From: Halodesulfurarchaeum sp. HSR-GB
Lineage (GTDB): Archaea; Halobacteriota; Halobacteria; Halobacteriales; Halobacteriaceae
Direction: 5' to 3'
DNA length: 64,000 nt
NCBI RefSeq assembly: GCF_031432215.1
Contig: NZ_JAVKGN010000001.1
Coordinates: 558,001-622,000, forward strand
Below, piece by piece: positions 54,105 through 62,544 of the stretch (position 1 is the first letter of the stretch; each line of letters begins with the position of its first letter). Both the position numbers and the translations under genes were made by a program. Below the pieces are notes generated by a model. The model did not search any database, was not told the origin of the DNA, and saw only the letters and a list, made by a program, of their open reading frames with translations.

Positions 54105-55244
54105 TTACATCACCCCTCTGGCGGTGAGCCAGTAGGCCTCGTTGTATCCCAGTTTCGACCAGTGGAGGAAGCGGTTCTCGTCCCGCACCACGGGCTCGCG
54201 GTCGTACGCGAACTCGATGAAGGTGCCCTCCTCCGTGCCGGCCTCGATGAAACAGATCGTCTTGCCGTCGAAGGTGGCGGTGGGGACCTGTCCGCGGACC
54301 TCACTCGCGATCCGGGAGACCAGCGTGCCGGACGCGTAGTGGGCCACGCTGCCGGCCTTGCTGGTCGGGAGGTTGGTTACGTCGCCGATGCCATAGACGT
54401 CCTCGGCGTGGTCGGATTCGAGGGTGTGACGGTCGACTTCCATCCACTCCTCGCCGAGACCGGCGTCCTGCACGAGCGAGGACGCGGTGAACTCGGGGAC
54501 CCCGACCATGAGGTCGAAGTCCAGTTCCTTGCCCTCGAGGGTCTCGATCGTGCCGTCCTCGACGCTGTCGACGTTGAAGAACGTCTCCGAGTCGATGTCA
54601 CGCTCCTCGAAGCGTGGCACCATCCACTCCGCCGTGGGGCGAACCCCGTGGAGGCGCTGGATGGGGTAGGTGTACGTGATGTCGATGTCCTCGCGGACGC
54701 CGCGTTCCCGGAACCACTGGTCGACGATCATGGGGAACTCCACCGGCGCCGCCGGACAGACGTGTGGCGTGCCGATGACCGAGAGGACGAGATGCCCCTC
54801 GTCGAAGTTCGCCAGGGCCGTCCGGAGGTCCTCGGCGGCCTCAGGGCCGTAGAAGTGATGGCCCGGCTCGCCGTCCCCGAGCCCGGGTGTCTCCTCGGGC
54901 TGGGGGATCGCGCCGGTCGCCATCACGAGGTAGTCATACTCGAGTTCGGACCCGGCGGCCGTCGCGATGGACTTGCCGTCCGTGTCGATCTCGGTGACGT
55001 GTTCGTAGACCAGGTTCACCCGGTGGTCGACCAGGTCGACCAGCGGTCGGCTAGCGTCCTCGAGGGTCGCCTCCCCGAACGGCACGTACAGATACAGCGG
55101 CTTGTAGATGTGGTTCGGGTTGTCACTGACGATCGTGATCTCGACCTCGTTGGCCTCGACTTCCGGTTCGAGCTTCTCGGCCAGGCGGTTCGCGGTGATC
55201 GTGCCACCGCTCCCGCCCCCGACGATGACGATTCGCGCCGTCAT
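54105..55244 (-). CDS. Sulfide:quinone oxidoreductase-like flavoprotein
   Basis: 379 residues, FAD/NAD-linked fold. The FAD-binding IVIVGGGSGGTITANRLAE is at residues 5-23, and the second GD motif is VYGIGDVTNLPTSKAG (about 288-303). Only a few cysteines: one in GTPHVCPAAPVEF (about 163) and one in GKTICFIEAG (about 330), the places of the two redox-active cysteines of SQR. NPNHIYKPLYLYVPFG is typical of the family. No membrane helix; C-terminal amphipathic region could attach to the membrane. Likely oxidises sulfide or a protein-bound persulfide supplied by TusA/DsrE. Confidence 0.85.
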   Translation of the reverse strand: MTARIVIVGGGSGGTITANRLAEKLEPEVEANEVEITIVSDNPNHIYKPLYLYVPFGEATLEDASRPLVDLVDHRVNLVYEHVTEIDTDGKSIATAAGSELEYDYLVMATGAIPQPEETPGLGDGEPGHHFYGPEAAEDLRTALANFDEGHLVLSVIGTPHVCPAAPVEFPMIVDQWFRERGVREDIDITYTYPIQRLHGVRPTAEWMVPRFEERDIDSETFFNVDSVEDGTIETLEGKELDFDLMVGVPEFTASSLVQDAGLGEEWMEVDRHTLESDHAEDVYGIGDVTNLPTSKAGSVAHYASGTLVSRIASEVRGQVPTATFDGKTICFIEAGTEEGTFIEFAYDREPVVRDENRFLHWSKLGYNEAYWLTARGVM

Positions 55245-55245
55245 A

Positions 55246-55485
55246 TCAGGTCTTTTTCACGTAGATCGTGTAGTACTCCCCGTTATCGTCGATGTCGAGG
55301 AGTTCGTGGTTCGCCTCTTCGACCCATTCGGGGACGTCGTTCTTCGAGCCCTCGTCGCCGGTCAGCAGGGCCACGACTGTGCCCTCCTCGACGTCTTTGA
55401 TCTTGCCGATCAGGTCCATGAGGGGGCCCGGGCAGGCCGAGCCGCGTGCGTCTACCGTTTCGTCAGCTTCGATGGATTCGCTCAT
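55246..55485 (-). CDS. tusA: TusA-family sulfur carrier protein
   Basis: 79 residues. The conserved CPGPLMDLIGKIKDV motif (cysteine at about residue 18) carries persulfide. The strand VVALLTGDEGSKNDVPEWVEEANHEL completes the IF3-like fold. It starts 15 bp after the dsrE stop; the gap is the CA-rich ACAACACAACACAACA on the coding strand. Gene order with a DsrE protein and an SQR-like enzyme indicates sulfur trafficking rather than only tRNA thiolation. Confidence 0.93.
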   Translation of the reverse strand: MSESIEADETVDARGSACPGPLMDLIGKIKDVEEGTVVALLTGDEGSKNDVPEWVEEANHELLDIDDNGEYYTIYVKKT

Positions 55486-55500
55486 TGTTGTGTTGTGTTG

Positions 55501-55899
55501 TTAGACGAAGATGATCTGTTTGTCTTGTGCGCGATTCAGGAAGCCGGAGACGCCCAGCGTGTCGTCAAAGACGTCGACGTAATCGTCGAGGTCGTTGCCG
55601 AGCACGTCCATGGCCATCTCACAGGCGTACACCGAGAGCGGGCCGATGGCCTTTGCCTTCTCCAGCTGCTCGGTGAAAAGCGGGCTCTGCTGGTCCTCGG
55701 CCGCCAGCATCGCTTCGGCGACCCGACCGCCTTCGAAGTCCAGGTTCTCGACCGTGTCCTTCTCGAAGGCGTTGAGTCCGTTCATCGTCACGAACACCTC
55801 GACGGGGACATCGGAGGAGGCAGCGACGCTTCCGATCATACTCACTGCCTGTACTCGCTCGAACTCCTCGGAGGCGAGGACGATTGCATAGCCGGTCAT
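55501..55899 (-). CDS. DsrE-family sulfur transfer protein
   Basis: 132 residues. DsrE-like fold with YAIVLASEEFERVQAVSMIGSVAASSDVPVEVFVTMNGL at the N-terminus and PLSVYACEMAMDVLG (cysteine at about 94) in the position of the persulfide cysteine of DsrE2-type proteins. Only one cysteine is present. The protein probably passes sulfur to or from TusA. First gene of the four-gene group; a TATA-like GATATAC on the minus strand near 55995-56003 would give a leader of ~70 nt. Confidence 0.85.
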   Translation of the reverse strand: MTGYAIVLASEEFERVQAVSMIGSVAASSDVPVEVFVTMNGLNAFEKDTVENLDFEGGRVAEAMLAAEDQQSPLFTEQLEKAKAIGPLSVYACEMAMDVLGNDLDDYVDVFDDTLGVSGFLNRAQDKQIIFV

Positions 55900-56049
55900 T
55901 CTGTTTTCACCACAGAGACCCTACGGGTGCGAGTGTAGTAATGCATTTTCATTCCAACATTGTAGGAACCCCCCGGCCATAGAGAAACCCTTTAGTATAT
56001 CAAAACGGGTTGCCCGCCCGGAGCGAACTCGAAAACGGAGAAAACGGCG

Positions 56050-57084
56050 TTATTCGGGCTTGAGGCCCCCGTCTTCCACACGCATCACGGCCTCGCCGTC
56101 CGCGAGGTTTGGTGCGTCGACGAGTCGGACGATGCGTTTGTCCCCTTTTGACTTCCGGAGGTAGATCCGGAACGTGGAGGTGTGTCCCAGGATGTTACCG
56201 CCGATCGGCTTGGTCGGGTCACCGAAGAAGGCGTCGGGATTCGACTGAACCTGGTTGGTCACAAGGACGGCAGTATTGTAGAGATCCCCGATCCGCATCA
56301 GGTCGTGCAGGTGTTTGTTGAGCTTCTGCTGGCGGTCCGCGAGTTCTCCGCGACCGACGTATTCGGCCCGGAAGTGGGCGGTGAGCGAGTCCACGTTGAG
56401 CAGCCGAACCGGCCACTCGCTGTCCTCGGCCTCGGAGGCGACCTCCTTTGCCTTCTCGGCCAGCAGGATCTGGTGGTTGGAGTTGAAGGCCTTCGCGACG
56501 TGGATCTTGTCGAGGATGTCCTCGACTAATTCCTCCATCGCCGCCTCGTCGTCCGGTCCGCCCTCGATCTCGCGCTGTTCCATCGTCGCCTCGAGGGTGT
56601 CATCGGGCAGCCCCCGAACCATGTCGTCGATCCGCTCGGGGCGGAAGGTGTCCTCGCTGTCGATGAAGATCGCGCTGCCCGCGAGCCCCCCGTGTTCCTC
56701 GGGGAGCTGGACGTTCACGGAGAGCTGGTGGGTGATCTGGGACTTCCCGGACCCGAACTCGCCGTAAACCTCGGTGATGGACTGGGTCTCGCTGCCCCCA
56801 CCCAGGAGCTCGTCTACTTCATCGACCATCCAGGAGAGCTTCCCGATTTGCTCGCGGCGTTCGAGAACGTCACTCCCGGTCTCGAAACCACCCACGTCGG
56901 CCTCCTCGCGGGCCGCGTTGATGATGTCCGCCGCCGTCGACTCGCCCACGTCGGCCGTATTCGACAGTTCGCCCGGGGAGGCGACCGCGAGTCCCTGGTA
57001 GGACTCGAACCCGGCGTCCTTGAGTTTGTCAGCTGTCGCCGGCCCGACTCCTGGCAGCTCCTCGAGATCCGCGTCACTTGCCAT
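56050..57084 (-). CDS. radA: DNA repair and recombination protein RadA
   Basis: 344 residues, the archaeal Rad51/RecA recombinase. The N-terminal helix-hairpin-helix domain reads [24 protein letters not shown]. Walker A is [11 protein letters not shown] (about 105-115) and Walker B is [15 protein letters not shown]. Loop L2 region follows with [28 protein letters not shown]. No intein, in contrast to some haloarchaea. The TATA box at about 57109-57116 lies 25-32 nt before the ATG. Confidence 0.97.
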   Translation of the reverse strand: MASDADLEELPGVGPATADKLKDAGFESYQGLAVASPGELSNTADVGESTAADIINAAREEADVGGFETGSDVLERREQIGKLSWMVDEVDELLGGGSETQSITEVYGEFGSGKSQITHQLSVNVQLPEEHGGLAGSAIFIDSEDTFRPERIDDMVRGLPDDTLEATMEQREIEGGPDDEAAMEELVEDILDKIHVAKAFNSNHQILLAEKAKEVASEAEDSEWPVRLLNVDSLTAHFRAEYVGRGELADRQQKLNKHLHDLMRIGDLYNTAVLVTNQVQSNPDAFFGDPTKPIGGNILGHTSTFRIYLRKSKGDKRIVRLVDAPNLADGEAVMRVEDGGLKPE

Positions 57085-57108
57085 GCTCTTGGATTGCTCG
57101 GCCCGGGG

Positions 57109-57116
57109 GATAAACC
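57109..57116 (-). promoter_or_regulatory. TATA box of radA
   Basis: Minus-strand GTTTATCC, 25-32 nt upstream of the radA ATG; typical leaderless spacing. The rest of the 127-bp gap up to 57211 holds nothing else I recognise. Confidence 0.6.
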
Positions 57117-57211
57117 CTCGTAAACACCAAAGTGAAAGTGAAATCGCCCGAGGGAAGTGTGACAGATCGAACCAAACGGGAACGTTTATCGGGAAAGAAC
57201 GGGTCGGCCGG

Positions 57212-57808
57212 TCACTCCCAGGGATGGGCCCCCCGCCGGTCGGGCCAGAGTGGATACCAGTACTGGGTGTCTTCCTCCACGTCGAGTTCCTCGTCCATCA
57301 CCGACTGGAGTTTGACCTCGCGGGCGTCGTCCCGCGAGGACGGGCCGCTGGGCACGAAGGGGTAAAACGAGCCACGACGGAAGGAGTAGATCCAGTACAC
57401 GTCCTGGTCACCTGATTGGGGCTCGAAGTGAAAGACGGCGGCGAGGAGTCGGTCGCCGTAGCCCCGGTCGGCGAGCGTGTCGGCGGCCACGTAGATGTCG
57501 GCGACGAGTTCCTCGAAGCCGTCGCGGGTCGCCACGGCCCAGGTGTACCCGTGGTCGTCCTCGTGAACACTCGACCAGCCCGATCCCTCCAGGACGGCTT
57601 CGACGTCCCGCAGCGCGCCCTGGAAGTCCGTCGAGTCCATCGCCGAGAAGACCAGGCCGGCGGTGTCGCCGGGGTCATAATCCAGGTCGACGGTCATCGT
57701 GACCGAGGCCGCACTCAACTGGAAGAGATCGTCCGGGTCGGCGTCCCGGGTGGCATCCGCCTCGGCCTGGCTCCCGAAGAGCCGCCGAAATCTATCGAAC
57801 AGGCCCAT
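57212..57808 (-). CDS. pspAB: PspA-associated protein PspAB
   Basis: 198 residues. It begins [14 protein letters not shown], an amphipathic start, followed by a soluble domain: [36 protein letters not shown], the [22 protein letters not shown] strand-helix and [16 protein letters not shown]. PspAB is known next to HtpX in haloarchaea and actinobacteria, and the same pair occurs here with one base between. No pspA gene is in the window. Envelope stress role is inferred from the pairing. Confidence 0.82.
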   Translation of the reverse strand: MGLFDRFRRLFGSQAEADATRDADPDDLFQLSAASVTMTVDLDYDPGDTAGLVFSAMDSTDFQGALRDVEAVLEGSGWSSVHEDDHGYTWAVATRDGFEELVADIYVAADTLADRGYGDRLLAAVFHFEPQSGDQDVYWIYSFRRGSFYPFVPSGPSSRDDAREVKLQSVMDEELDVEEDTQYWYPLWPDRRGAHPWE

Positions 57809-57809
57809 C

Positions 57810-58691
57810 TCAGGCCGTCTCCAGTTCCCGTTCGAGTTCGCGCAGCCGTTCGACCCGGTTCTCGGTGCTGGGGTGGGTGCTGAAGAGTTTGCCGACGATC
57901 CCGGCCTTGATCGGGATGATGAAAAAGGCGTTCATCTCGGCCTCGTCCCGGAGATCCTCCTTGGGAACCCGATCGATCCGGGTGTCTATTTTCAGCAACG
58001 CCGAGGCGAGTTTCGACGGCTTGCCGCTGATCATCGCGGCCCCGCGATCCGCCGCGTACTCGCGATATCGCGAGAGAGCCCGGATCAAAAGGAAGGAGAT
58101 GATCCAGACCACGATGGACACGGCGATCGCCACGAAGACCGGGGCTCCCCCGCCCTGTCGGTTCCGGCCGCCGGCGAACAGCCACCCCCAGCGAACGACG
58201 ATAAAGGCCATCGTCGAGAGGAACGAGGCGATCGTCATCACGGCCATATCGCGGTTCTTGATGTGGGAGAGTTCGTGAGCGAGGACTCCCTCTAGCTCGT
58301 CCTCGTCGAGGGTCTGCATGATCCCCGTCGTCACCGCGACGGCGGCGTGGTTCTTCGAGCGGCCGGTCGCGAAGGCGTTTGGCACCTGGGAGTCGACGAC
58401 GGCCACTTTGGGCTTTGGCAGGTCTGCCTGCTGTGAGAGCCGCGAGATCGTGGCGTGTAGCTGTGGGTACTCCTCCTGGGTGACCTCTTTTGCGCCCATG
58501 CTCCAGAGGGTGAGTTTGTCGCTGAAGAACCACTGGACCAGCGAGAACCCGCCGAAGAAGAGCAACATCATGGTCGCGCCGCCGCCCAGATAGGCGGTGA
58601 TCACGCCGGCGAAGACGATGTAGAGGGCAAACAGGAGGAACATCGTCACTCCCATTCGCAATCGCAGTCCCCAGTCCGATTTCCACTCCAT
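57810..58691 (-). CDS. htpX: HtpX-type membrane zinc metalloprotease
   Basis: 293 residues, M48 peptidase. Two N-terminal membrane helices (about 13-55), then VPNAFATGRSKNHAAVAVTTGI and the zinc site VLAHELSHIKNRDMAVM (HExxH, about 137-153). Two more helices follow, then SRYREYAADRGAAMISG with the third ligand glutamate. It removes damaged membrane proteins at the cytoplasmic face. Start at MEWKSDW; an earlier in-frame ATG at 58760 is less likely. In operon with pspAB. Confidence 0.93.
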   Translation of the reverse strand: MEWKSDWGLRLRMGVTMFLLFALYIVFAGVITAYLGGGATMMLLFFGGFSLVQWFFSDKLTLWSMGAKEVTQEEYPQLHATISRLSQQADLPKPKVAVVDSQVPNAFATGRSKNHAAVAVTTGIMQTLDEDELEGVLAHELSHIKNRDMAVMTIASFLSTMAFIVVRWGWLFAGGRNRQGGGAPVFVAIAVSIVVWIISFLLIRALSRYREYAADRGAAMISGKPSKLASALLKIDTRIDRVPKEDLRDEAEMNAFFIIPIKAGIVGKLFSTHPSTENRVERLRELERELETA

Positions 58692-58745
58692 GTGATCGGT
58701 GTTTGCACATCGAGGTAGAAACCCCTTCCGGCCCATCGCGGGCCA

Positions 58746-58751
58746 CTTAAC
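58746..58751 (+). promoter_or_regulatory. TATA-like box of nmd3
   Basis: CTTAAC, 26-31 nt upstream of the ATG at 58777. Confidence 0.5.
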
Positions 58752-58776
58752 AGCCTCCACGGCCTACCCCGGGCCA

Positions 58777-59871
58777 ATGACGACCGAGTCCGGGGTCTTC
58801 TGTCCCCGCTGTGGTTCGCCCGTCGACCCCGAGCAGGCTGCGGCCTCGGAGCGCGGGCTCTGTACGGACTGCTATCTCGAAGACTTCGATCTCCTCTCGG
58901 CCCCCGAAACCGTCGAAGTGACCGTCTGTGCCCGATGTGGGGCGGTCAAGCGCGGCGAGAAGTGGGTCGACGTGGGCGCGCGTGACCTCACTGACGTGGC
59001 GATCGAGGAGGCCACGGCGGCCGTCTCGGTCCATCGGGACGCCGAGGACGTCTCCTGGACGGTCGAGCCCGAACAGATCGACCGCAACACCATCGTGCTG
59101 CACGCGACCTTCACGGGCGTGGTGCGCGGCCGCGAACTCACCGTCGAGCGACCGATCCGGGTCGCGATCGGCCGGGGCACCTGTCGCCGGTGTGGGCGCA
59201 TCGCGGGCAACTCCTATGCGAGCATCGTCCAGGTCCGGGCGAGTGGCCGCACCCCTCGATCTGAGGAAGCCGACCGGGCCGTGGAACTGGCCCACGAGAT
59301 CACGACCGAGATGGCCGAGGGCGGCGACCGCGAGGCCTTCGTCACGGAAGTCAACGACTCGGGACACGGTCCGAACATCAAACTCTCGACCACCAAACTC
59401 GGGCGGCGGGTGGCCACGAAACTCCGCGAGGAGTTCGGCGGCTCGATTTCCGACTCCGAGACCCTGGTGACCGAGGACGGCGACGGCAACGAGGTCTACC
59501 GCGTCACCTACGCCGTGCGACTGCCGGCCTTCCGGCCCGGGGACGTCATCACGGTGCCCGAGGCCACCGGCCCGGTGCTGGTCCAGGGCGTGCGGGGCAA
59601 CCTCAAGGGAGTGGAACTGGGGAGTGGGGAGCCATACGAAATTGCCTTCGACGACGGTCGAGTGCCCGACGCCCAACTGGTGGGCAACCGCGAGGACGCC
59701 GCCGAGACGACGGTCGTGGCCGTGCTCGACGAACATGCGGTCCAGGTGCTCGATCCCGCGACCGCCGAGACTCGAACTGTCTCTCGTCCGTCGTACTTCG
59801 ACGCCGACGCCGCAACCGTCTCCGTGATTCGCATTGACGGTGACCTCTATGTCCTCCCCGACAATGAGTAA
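58777..59871 (+). CDS. nmd3: Nmd3-like ribosome-associated protein
   Basis: 364 residues. The N-terminal zinc domains have CPRCGSPV, CTDCYLED, CARCGAVKRG and CRRCGRIAG, the tandem CxxC set typical for NMD3. The middle contains ITTEMAEGGDREAFVTEVNDSGHGPNIKLSTTKLGRRVATKLREEFGG, and an OB-like/eIF5A-like domain ends the protein. In eukaryotes NMD3 exports 60S subunits; the archaeal role in large-subunit maturation is presumed. Stop overlaps the trm5 start by 8 bp. Confidence 0.92.
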   Translation: MTTESGVFCPRCGSPVDPEQAAASERGLCTDCYLEDFDLLSAPETVEVTVCARCGAVKRGEKWVDVGARDLTDVAIEEATAAVSVHRDAEDVSWTVEPEQIDRNTIVLHATFTGVVRGRELTVERPIRVAIGRGTCRRCGRIAGNSYASIVQVRASGRTPRSEEADRAVELAHEITTEMAEGGDREAFVTEVNDSGHGPNIKLSTTKLGRRVATKLREEFGGSISDSETLVTEDGDGNEVYRVTYAVRLPAFRPGDVITVPEATGPVLVQGVRGNLKGVELGSGEPYEIAFDDGRVPDAQLVGNREDAAETTVVAVLDEHAVQVLDPATAETRTVSRPSYFDADAATVSVIRIDGDLYVLPDNE

Positions 59872-60883
59872 TCTCGCCGCAGTCGTCGCGAAACCGGACG
59901 TCGAGGTCGCCATCGCCTCGCTGCAGGAGGAAGGCATTCACGACGAGAGCCGTCGCCTGGTGGAACAGGACGACGAGACGGTTGCGATCCCGATCACCGA
60001 TCCCCCGGCTGCCACCCGGGTCCGGGACGTGATCGAACAGGTCGATCCGGAGCCCCGAGCGCCGGATCTCCCGACCCTGCTCGAAGCGCGTGGGTTCTCG
60101 CCCGCGGAGATCGAGGCGGCGCCGAGTTCCTGGGCGGTTATCGGCGACGTGATCCTCGTCCAGTTCGGGGAGTGTGAGCGTCGCGAGGCCGTGGCCGAGG
60201 CGCTTCTGGAGCTCCATCGCGGCGCGGACACCGTCCTCCACCGGGCGGGGATCGCGGGCGAGAAACGCGAGCCCACAGTCGAAGTCGTGGCCGGGTCGGG
60301 CGACACCGAGACCGTCCACACCGAACACGGGACGAAGTACGCCCTGGATCTCGCTCGGGTGATGTTCGCGCCCGGGAACAAGACCGAACGGGCTCGCATG
60401 GGGGAGGTCGTCGAGGCGGGCGAACGCGTCCTCGACATGTTTGCGGGCATCGGCTACTTCTCGCTCCCGATGGCCCGGGCCGGTGCGCAGGTCACGGCCG
60501 TCGAGAAGAACCCCACGGCCTTCCAGTACCTCTCGGAGAACGCCCGGCTCAACGACGTGACAGACCGATTGGAACTCATACTGGGGGATTGTCGCGAGGT
60601 CGTGTCCGTTCGCGCCGAGGCGGGCGAACAGTACGACCGAATCGTGATGGGCTACTACGACGCCTCCGAGTACCTCGACCCGGCCATGGCAGTTCTGGCA
60701 CCCGGCGGAACAGTTCACATGCACGAGGCCACCCCCGACGCCCTGCTCTGGGATCGCCCGGTCGAACGCCTGGAAGCCGCCGCCGAGACAGCCGGCCGAA
60801 CCGTGCTCGACATCGACCGGAGGCGGGTCAAAACTCACAGCGAGGGCGTCACCCACGTCGTGCTCGACGCCACGATCGAGTGA
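59864..60883 (+). CDS. trm5: tRNA (guanine37-N1)-methyltransferase Trm5
   Basis: About 339 residues. It methylates G37 beside the anticodon, protecting the reading frame. An N-terminal D1 domain (about 1-55) and linker are followed by the SAM site LDMFAGIGYFSLPMARAG (about 197-214) and VTAVEKNPTAFQYLSENARLND. The conserved NPP-equivalent is MGYYDASEYLDPA, with PGGTVHMHEAT further on. Its ATG overlaps the nmd3 end; starts five or ten codons earlier exist. Translation-linked neighbours suit the role. Confidence 0.92.
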   Translation: MSNLAAVVAKPDVEVAIASLQEEGIHDESRRLVEQDDETVAIPITDPPAATRVRDVIEQVDPEPRAPDLPTLLEARGFSPAEIEAAPSSWAVIGDVILVQFGECERREAVAEALLELHRGADTVLHRAGIAGEKREPTVEVVAGSGDTETVHTEHGTKYALDLARVMFAPGNKTERARMGEVVEAGERVLDMFAGIGYFSLPMARAGAQVTAVEKNPTAFQYLSENARLNDVTDRLELILGDCREVVSVRAEAGEQYDRIVMGYYDASEYLDPAMAVLAPGGTVHMHEATPDALLWDRPVERLEAAAETAGRTVLDIDRRRVKTHSEGVTHVVLDATIE

Positions 60884-60953
60884 CGGGAGCCTGTGTTCGA
60901 CGGCCCGGTGGGGACAGGGAAACGGCTAACTCGCTCCAGGAGTAGCACTTCGT

Positions 60954-61037
60954 ATGGACCGCGAACAACTCATGGCACTGTTTCTGGTCATACTGATGCT
61001 CGGCTCCGTCCTGGCCTACGGCGTCTCGTTCTTCTGA
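60954..61037 (+). CDS. Tiny membrane peptide (27 aa)
   Basis: 27 residues: MDREQLM then a continuous hydrophobic helix ending in YGVSFF. It lies 70 bp after trm5 and ends one base before the convergent zinc-ribbon gene. The clean hydrophobic pattern and tight fit between genes favour a real product, and I recall similar short haloarchaeal peptides beginning MDREQL, but this is not verified. Function unknown. Confidence 0.5.
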   Translation: MDREQLMALFLVILMLGSVLAYGVSFF

Positions 61038-61038
61038 G

Positions 61039-61245
61039 CTACGTCGAGTCGTCGAGTGCCTCGACGTCGGCCGCCGTCGCTTCCTCGGGCAGGGCCTCGA
61101 TGCAGTCAAAACAGAGCAGGTGCTCGGACCCGTCGGGTAGTTCCAGGGTCATGCCGCTCGTGTGAGTCGGCTCCGTCGACCAGATGTTCGCGATGCCGCC
61201 GGCGACGGATATCTCGACGCCACACCCATCACACGTCTGGGTCAT
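61039..61245 (-). CDS. Zinc-ribbon small protein
   Basis: 68 residues: CDGCG at residues 5-9 and CFDC at about 45-48 make a four-cysteine zinc site around a GMTLELPDGSEHLL strand pair, followed by an acidic helix (ALPEEATAADVEALDDS). Conserved haloarchaeal hypotheticals of this pattern are common (DUF7561-like by recollection). Start at MTQTCDG within a longer open frame. Function unknown. Confidence 0.72.
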   Translation of the reverse strand: MTQTCDGCGVEISVAGGIANIWSTEPTHTSGMTLELPDGSEHLLCFDCIEALPEEATAADVEALDDST

Positions 61246-61285
61246 GCCCGGACCTGGGGCCCGAACGGGAAAACGCTGGGGACGA

Positions 61286-61459
61286 TCACTCGTCGCTGAT
61301 CTCGTGGAACTGATCGAGCAGCGCCTCGGCGGACTCCCCCGAGTCGAACTCGACCGAGCCGTGATAGTTCGACCGGGTGTCCGCCTCCGAGAGGTCGACG
61401 GTCGAGTTCTTCCGCTCACGCCGCTCGTGCTCCTGCTCGTCGTACGCACCTAGTGACAT
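61286..61459 (-). CDS. DUF5786 family protein
   Basis: 57 residues: MSLGAYDEQEHERRERKNS, then an acidic part with YHGSVEFDSGESAEALLDQF and a short terminal EISDE. The opening MSxGAYDExEHERRE and the DSGxSxEALLDxF stretch are those of the haloarchaeal DUF5786 family. Soluble, highly charged, no catalytic motif. Start chosen at the ATG before SLGAYDE. Divergent from the PHP phosphoesterase gene. Confidence 0.85.
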   Translation of the reverse strand: MSLGAYDEQEHERRERKNSTVDLSEADTRSNYHGSVEFDSGESAEALLDQFHEISDE

Positions 61460-61555
61460 GGGAAGTGTACCCACAACTTGTGTGGGTGTGGTTATCAATG
61501 TATCGGCGATTTCCGCCGGCGAAAGGCGTATGCACTCGCCCGTTCCCGGTTCGGT

Positions 61556-62350
61556 ATGGTCTATGCGGATCTCCACGTCCACACCGAGAACTCCGATGGC
61601 ACCCTCTCCATCGAGGCGGTGCCGCGGGCCGCCAGGGCTGGGTCCGTGGCTGTGGTGGGCGTGACCGACCACGATCGGCCCCATCCCGCCCTCGAGGCTC
61701 CGGTCGTCGAGCGCGACGGCGTGACCATCGTGCACGGCATCGAGTTGCGGGTCGAGACCCCGACCCAGCGGATCGATCTGCTGGGCTATGGCCTCGACCC
61801 GACGCCGGAACTCCGGGCTGAGACCGAGCGGTTGGCCCGGAATCGCCGTGAGCGGGCCCACGAGATCGTGGATTGCCTGGAGGCCGAGTTGGGCTGCAGC
61901 CTCGAGCTCGAAATCGACGGCCGAACCGGTCGCCCACACATCGCCCGGGCGGTGGTCGAACACCCGGAGACGGACTACGAGGCGGTCGAGGGGGTGTTCC
62001 AGGAACTGATCGGGACCGACCGCCCCTGTTTCGTTCCGCGGGCGATCCCGGATTTCGACCGGGGCGTCGAACTCCTCTCGGGGGCCGCGGACCTGCTCAG
62101 CCTGGCCCACCCGTTTCGGTACGCCGACCCGGCCGCCGCGCTCGCCCGCTGTGGCCCGCTCGATGCGGTCGAACGGTACTATCCCTACGGGCGTGACGTG
62201 GTGGACCAGTCGCTGCTCGAATCGGCTATCGAGGAACACGACCTGCTGGTGACTGGCGGGAGCGACGCCCACGGCACCGAACTCGGGGCAGCCGGCCTCG
62301 ATCGGCCGGACTACGAATCCATCGCGGCCCGGATTTCGCCCGAGCCGTGA
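61556..62350 (+). CDS. PHP-domain metal-dependent phosphoesterase
   Basis: 264 residues. The PHP metal-binding set is complete: DLHVHTENSDG at 5-15, VGVTDHDRP (about 38-46), GIELRVE (about 62-68), HIARAVVEHPE region, LSLAHPFRYADP (about 181-192) and GGSDAHGTELG near the end. Proteins of this type hydrolyse phosphate from nucleotides or RNA ends, such as 3',5'-nucleoside bisphosphates. Start at MVYADLH, which matches the family N-terminus. Confidence 0.88.
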   Translation: MVYADLHVHTENSDGTLSIEAVPRAARAGSVAVVGVTDHDRPHPALEAPVVERDGVTIVHGIELRVETPTQRIDLLGYGLDPTPELRAETERLARNRRERAHEIVDCLEAELGCSLELEIDGRTGRPHIARAVVEHPETDYEAVEGVFQELIGTDRPCFVPRAIPDFDRGVELLSGAADLLSLAHPFRYADPAAALARCGPLDAVERYYPYGRDVVDQSLLESAIEEHDLLVTGGSDAHGTELGAAGLDRPDYESIAARISPEP

Positions 62351-62382
62351 GGTTCAGGGTGCTCGGGCCGTTTGAGTCTCGT

Positions 62383-62544
62383 ATGGAGTGTCACTACTGT
62401 GGGCGCACCGCCGACGTCACCGTCGAATCCGACGGTGTCCGGGTCGGACTCTGTGAGGACCACTTCAAGGAACGGCTCGAGGAACTCTCCGAGTCGTCGG
62501 CGTTCGAGGACCTCCAGGACGAACTCGATATCGACCGCGCCTAG
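62383..62544 (+). CDS. Small zinc-knuckle protein (DUF6757-like)
   Basis: 53 residues: [28 protein letters not shown] gives a C-x2-C ... C-x2-H zinc site; the remaining ~25 residues are an acidic helix ([22 protein letters not shown]). The start at MECHYCG is preferred over an upstream start overlapping the PHP gene end. The family name is from recollection. It converges on alaS with a 4-bp overlap. Confidence 0.72.
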   Translation: MECHYCGRTADVTVESDGVRVGLCEDHFKERLEELSESSAFEDLQDELDIDRA

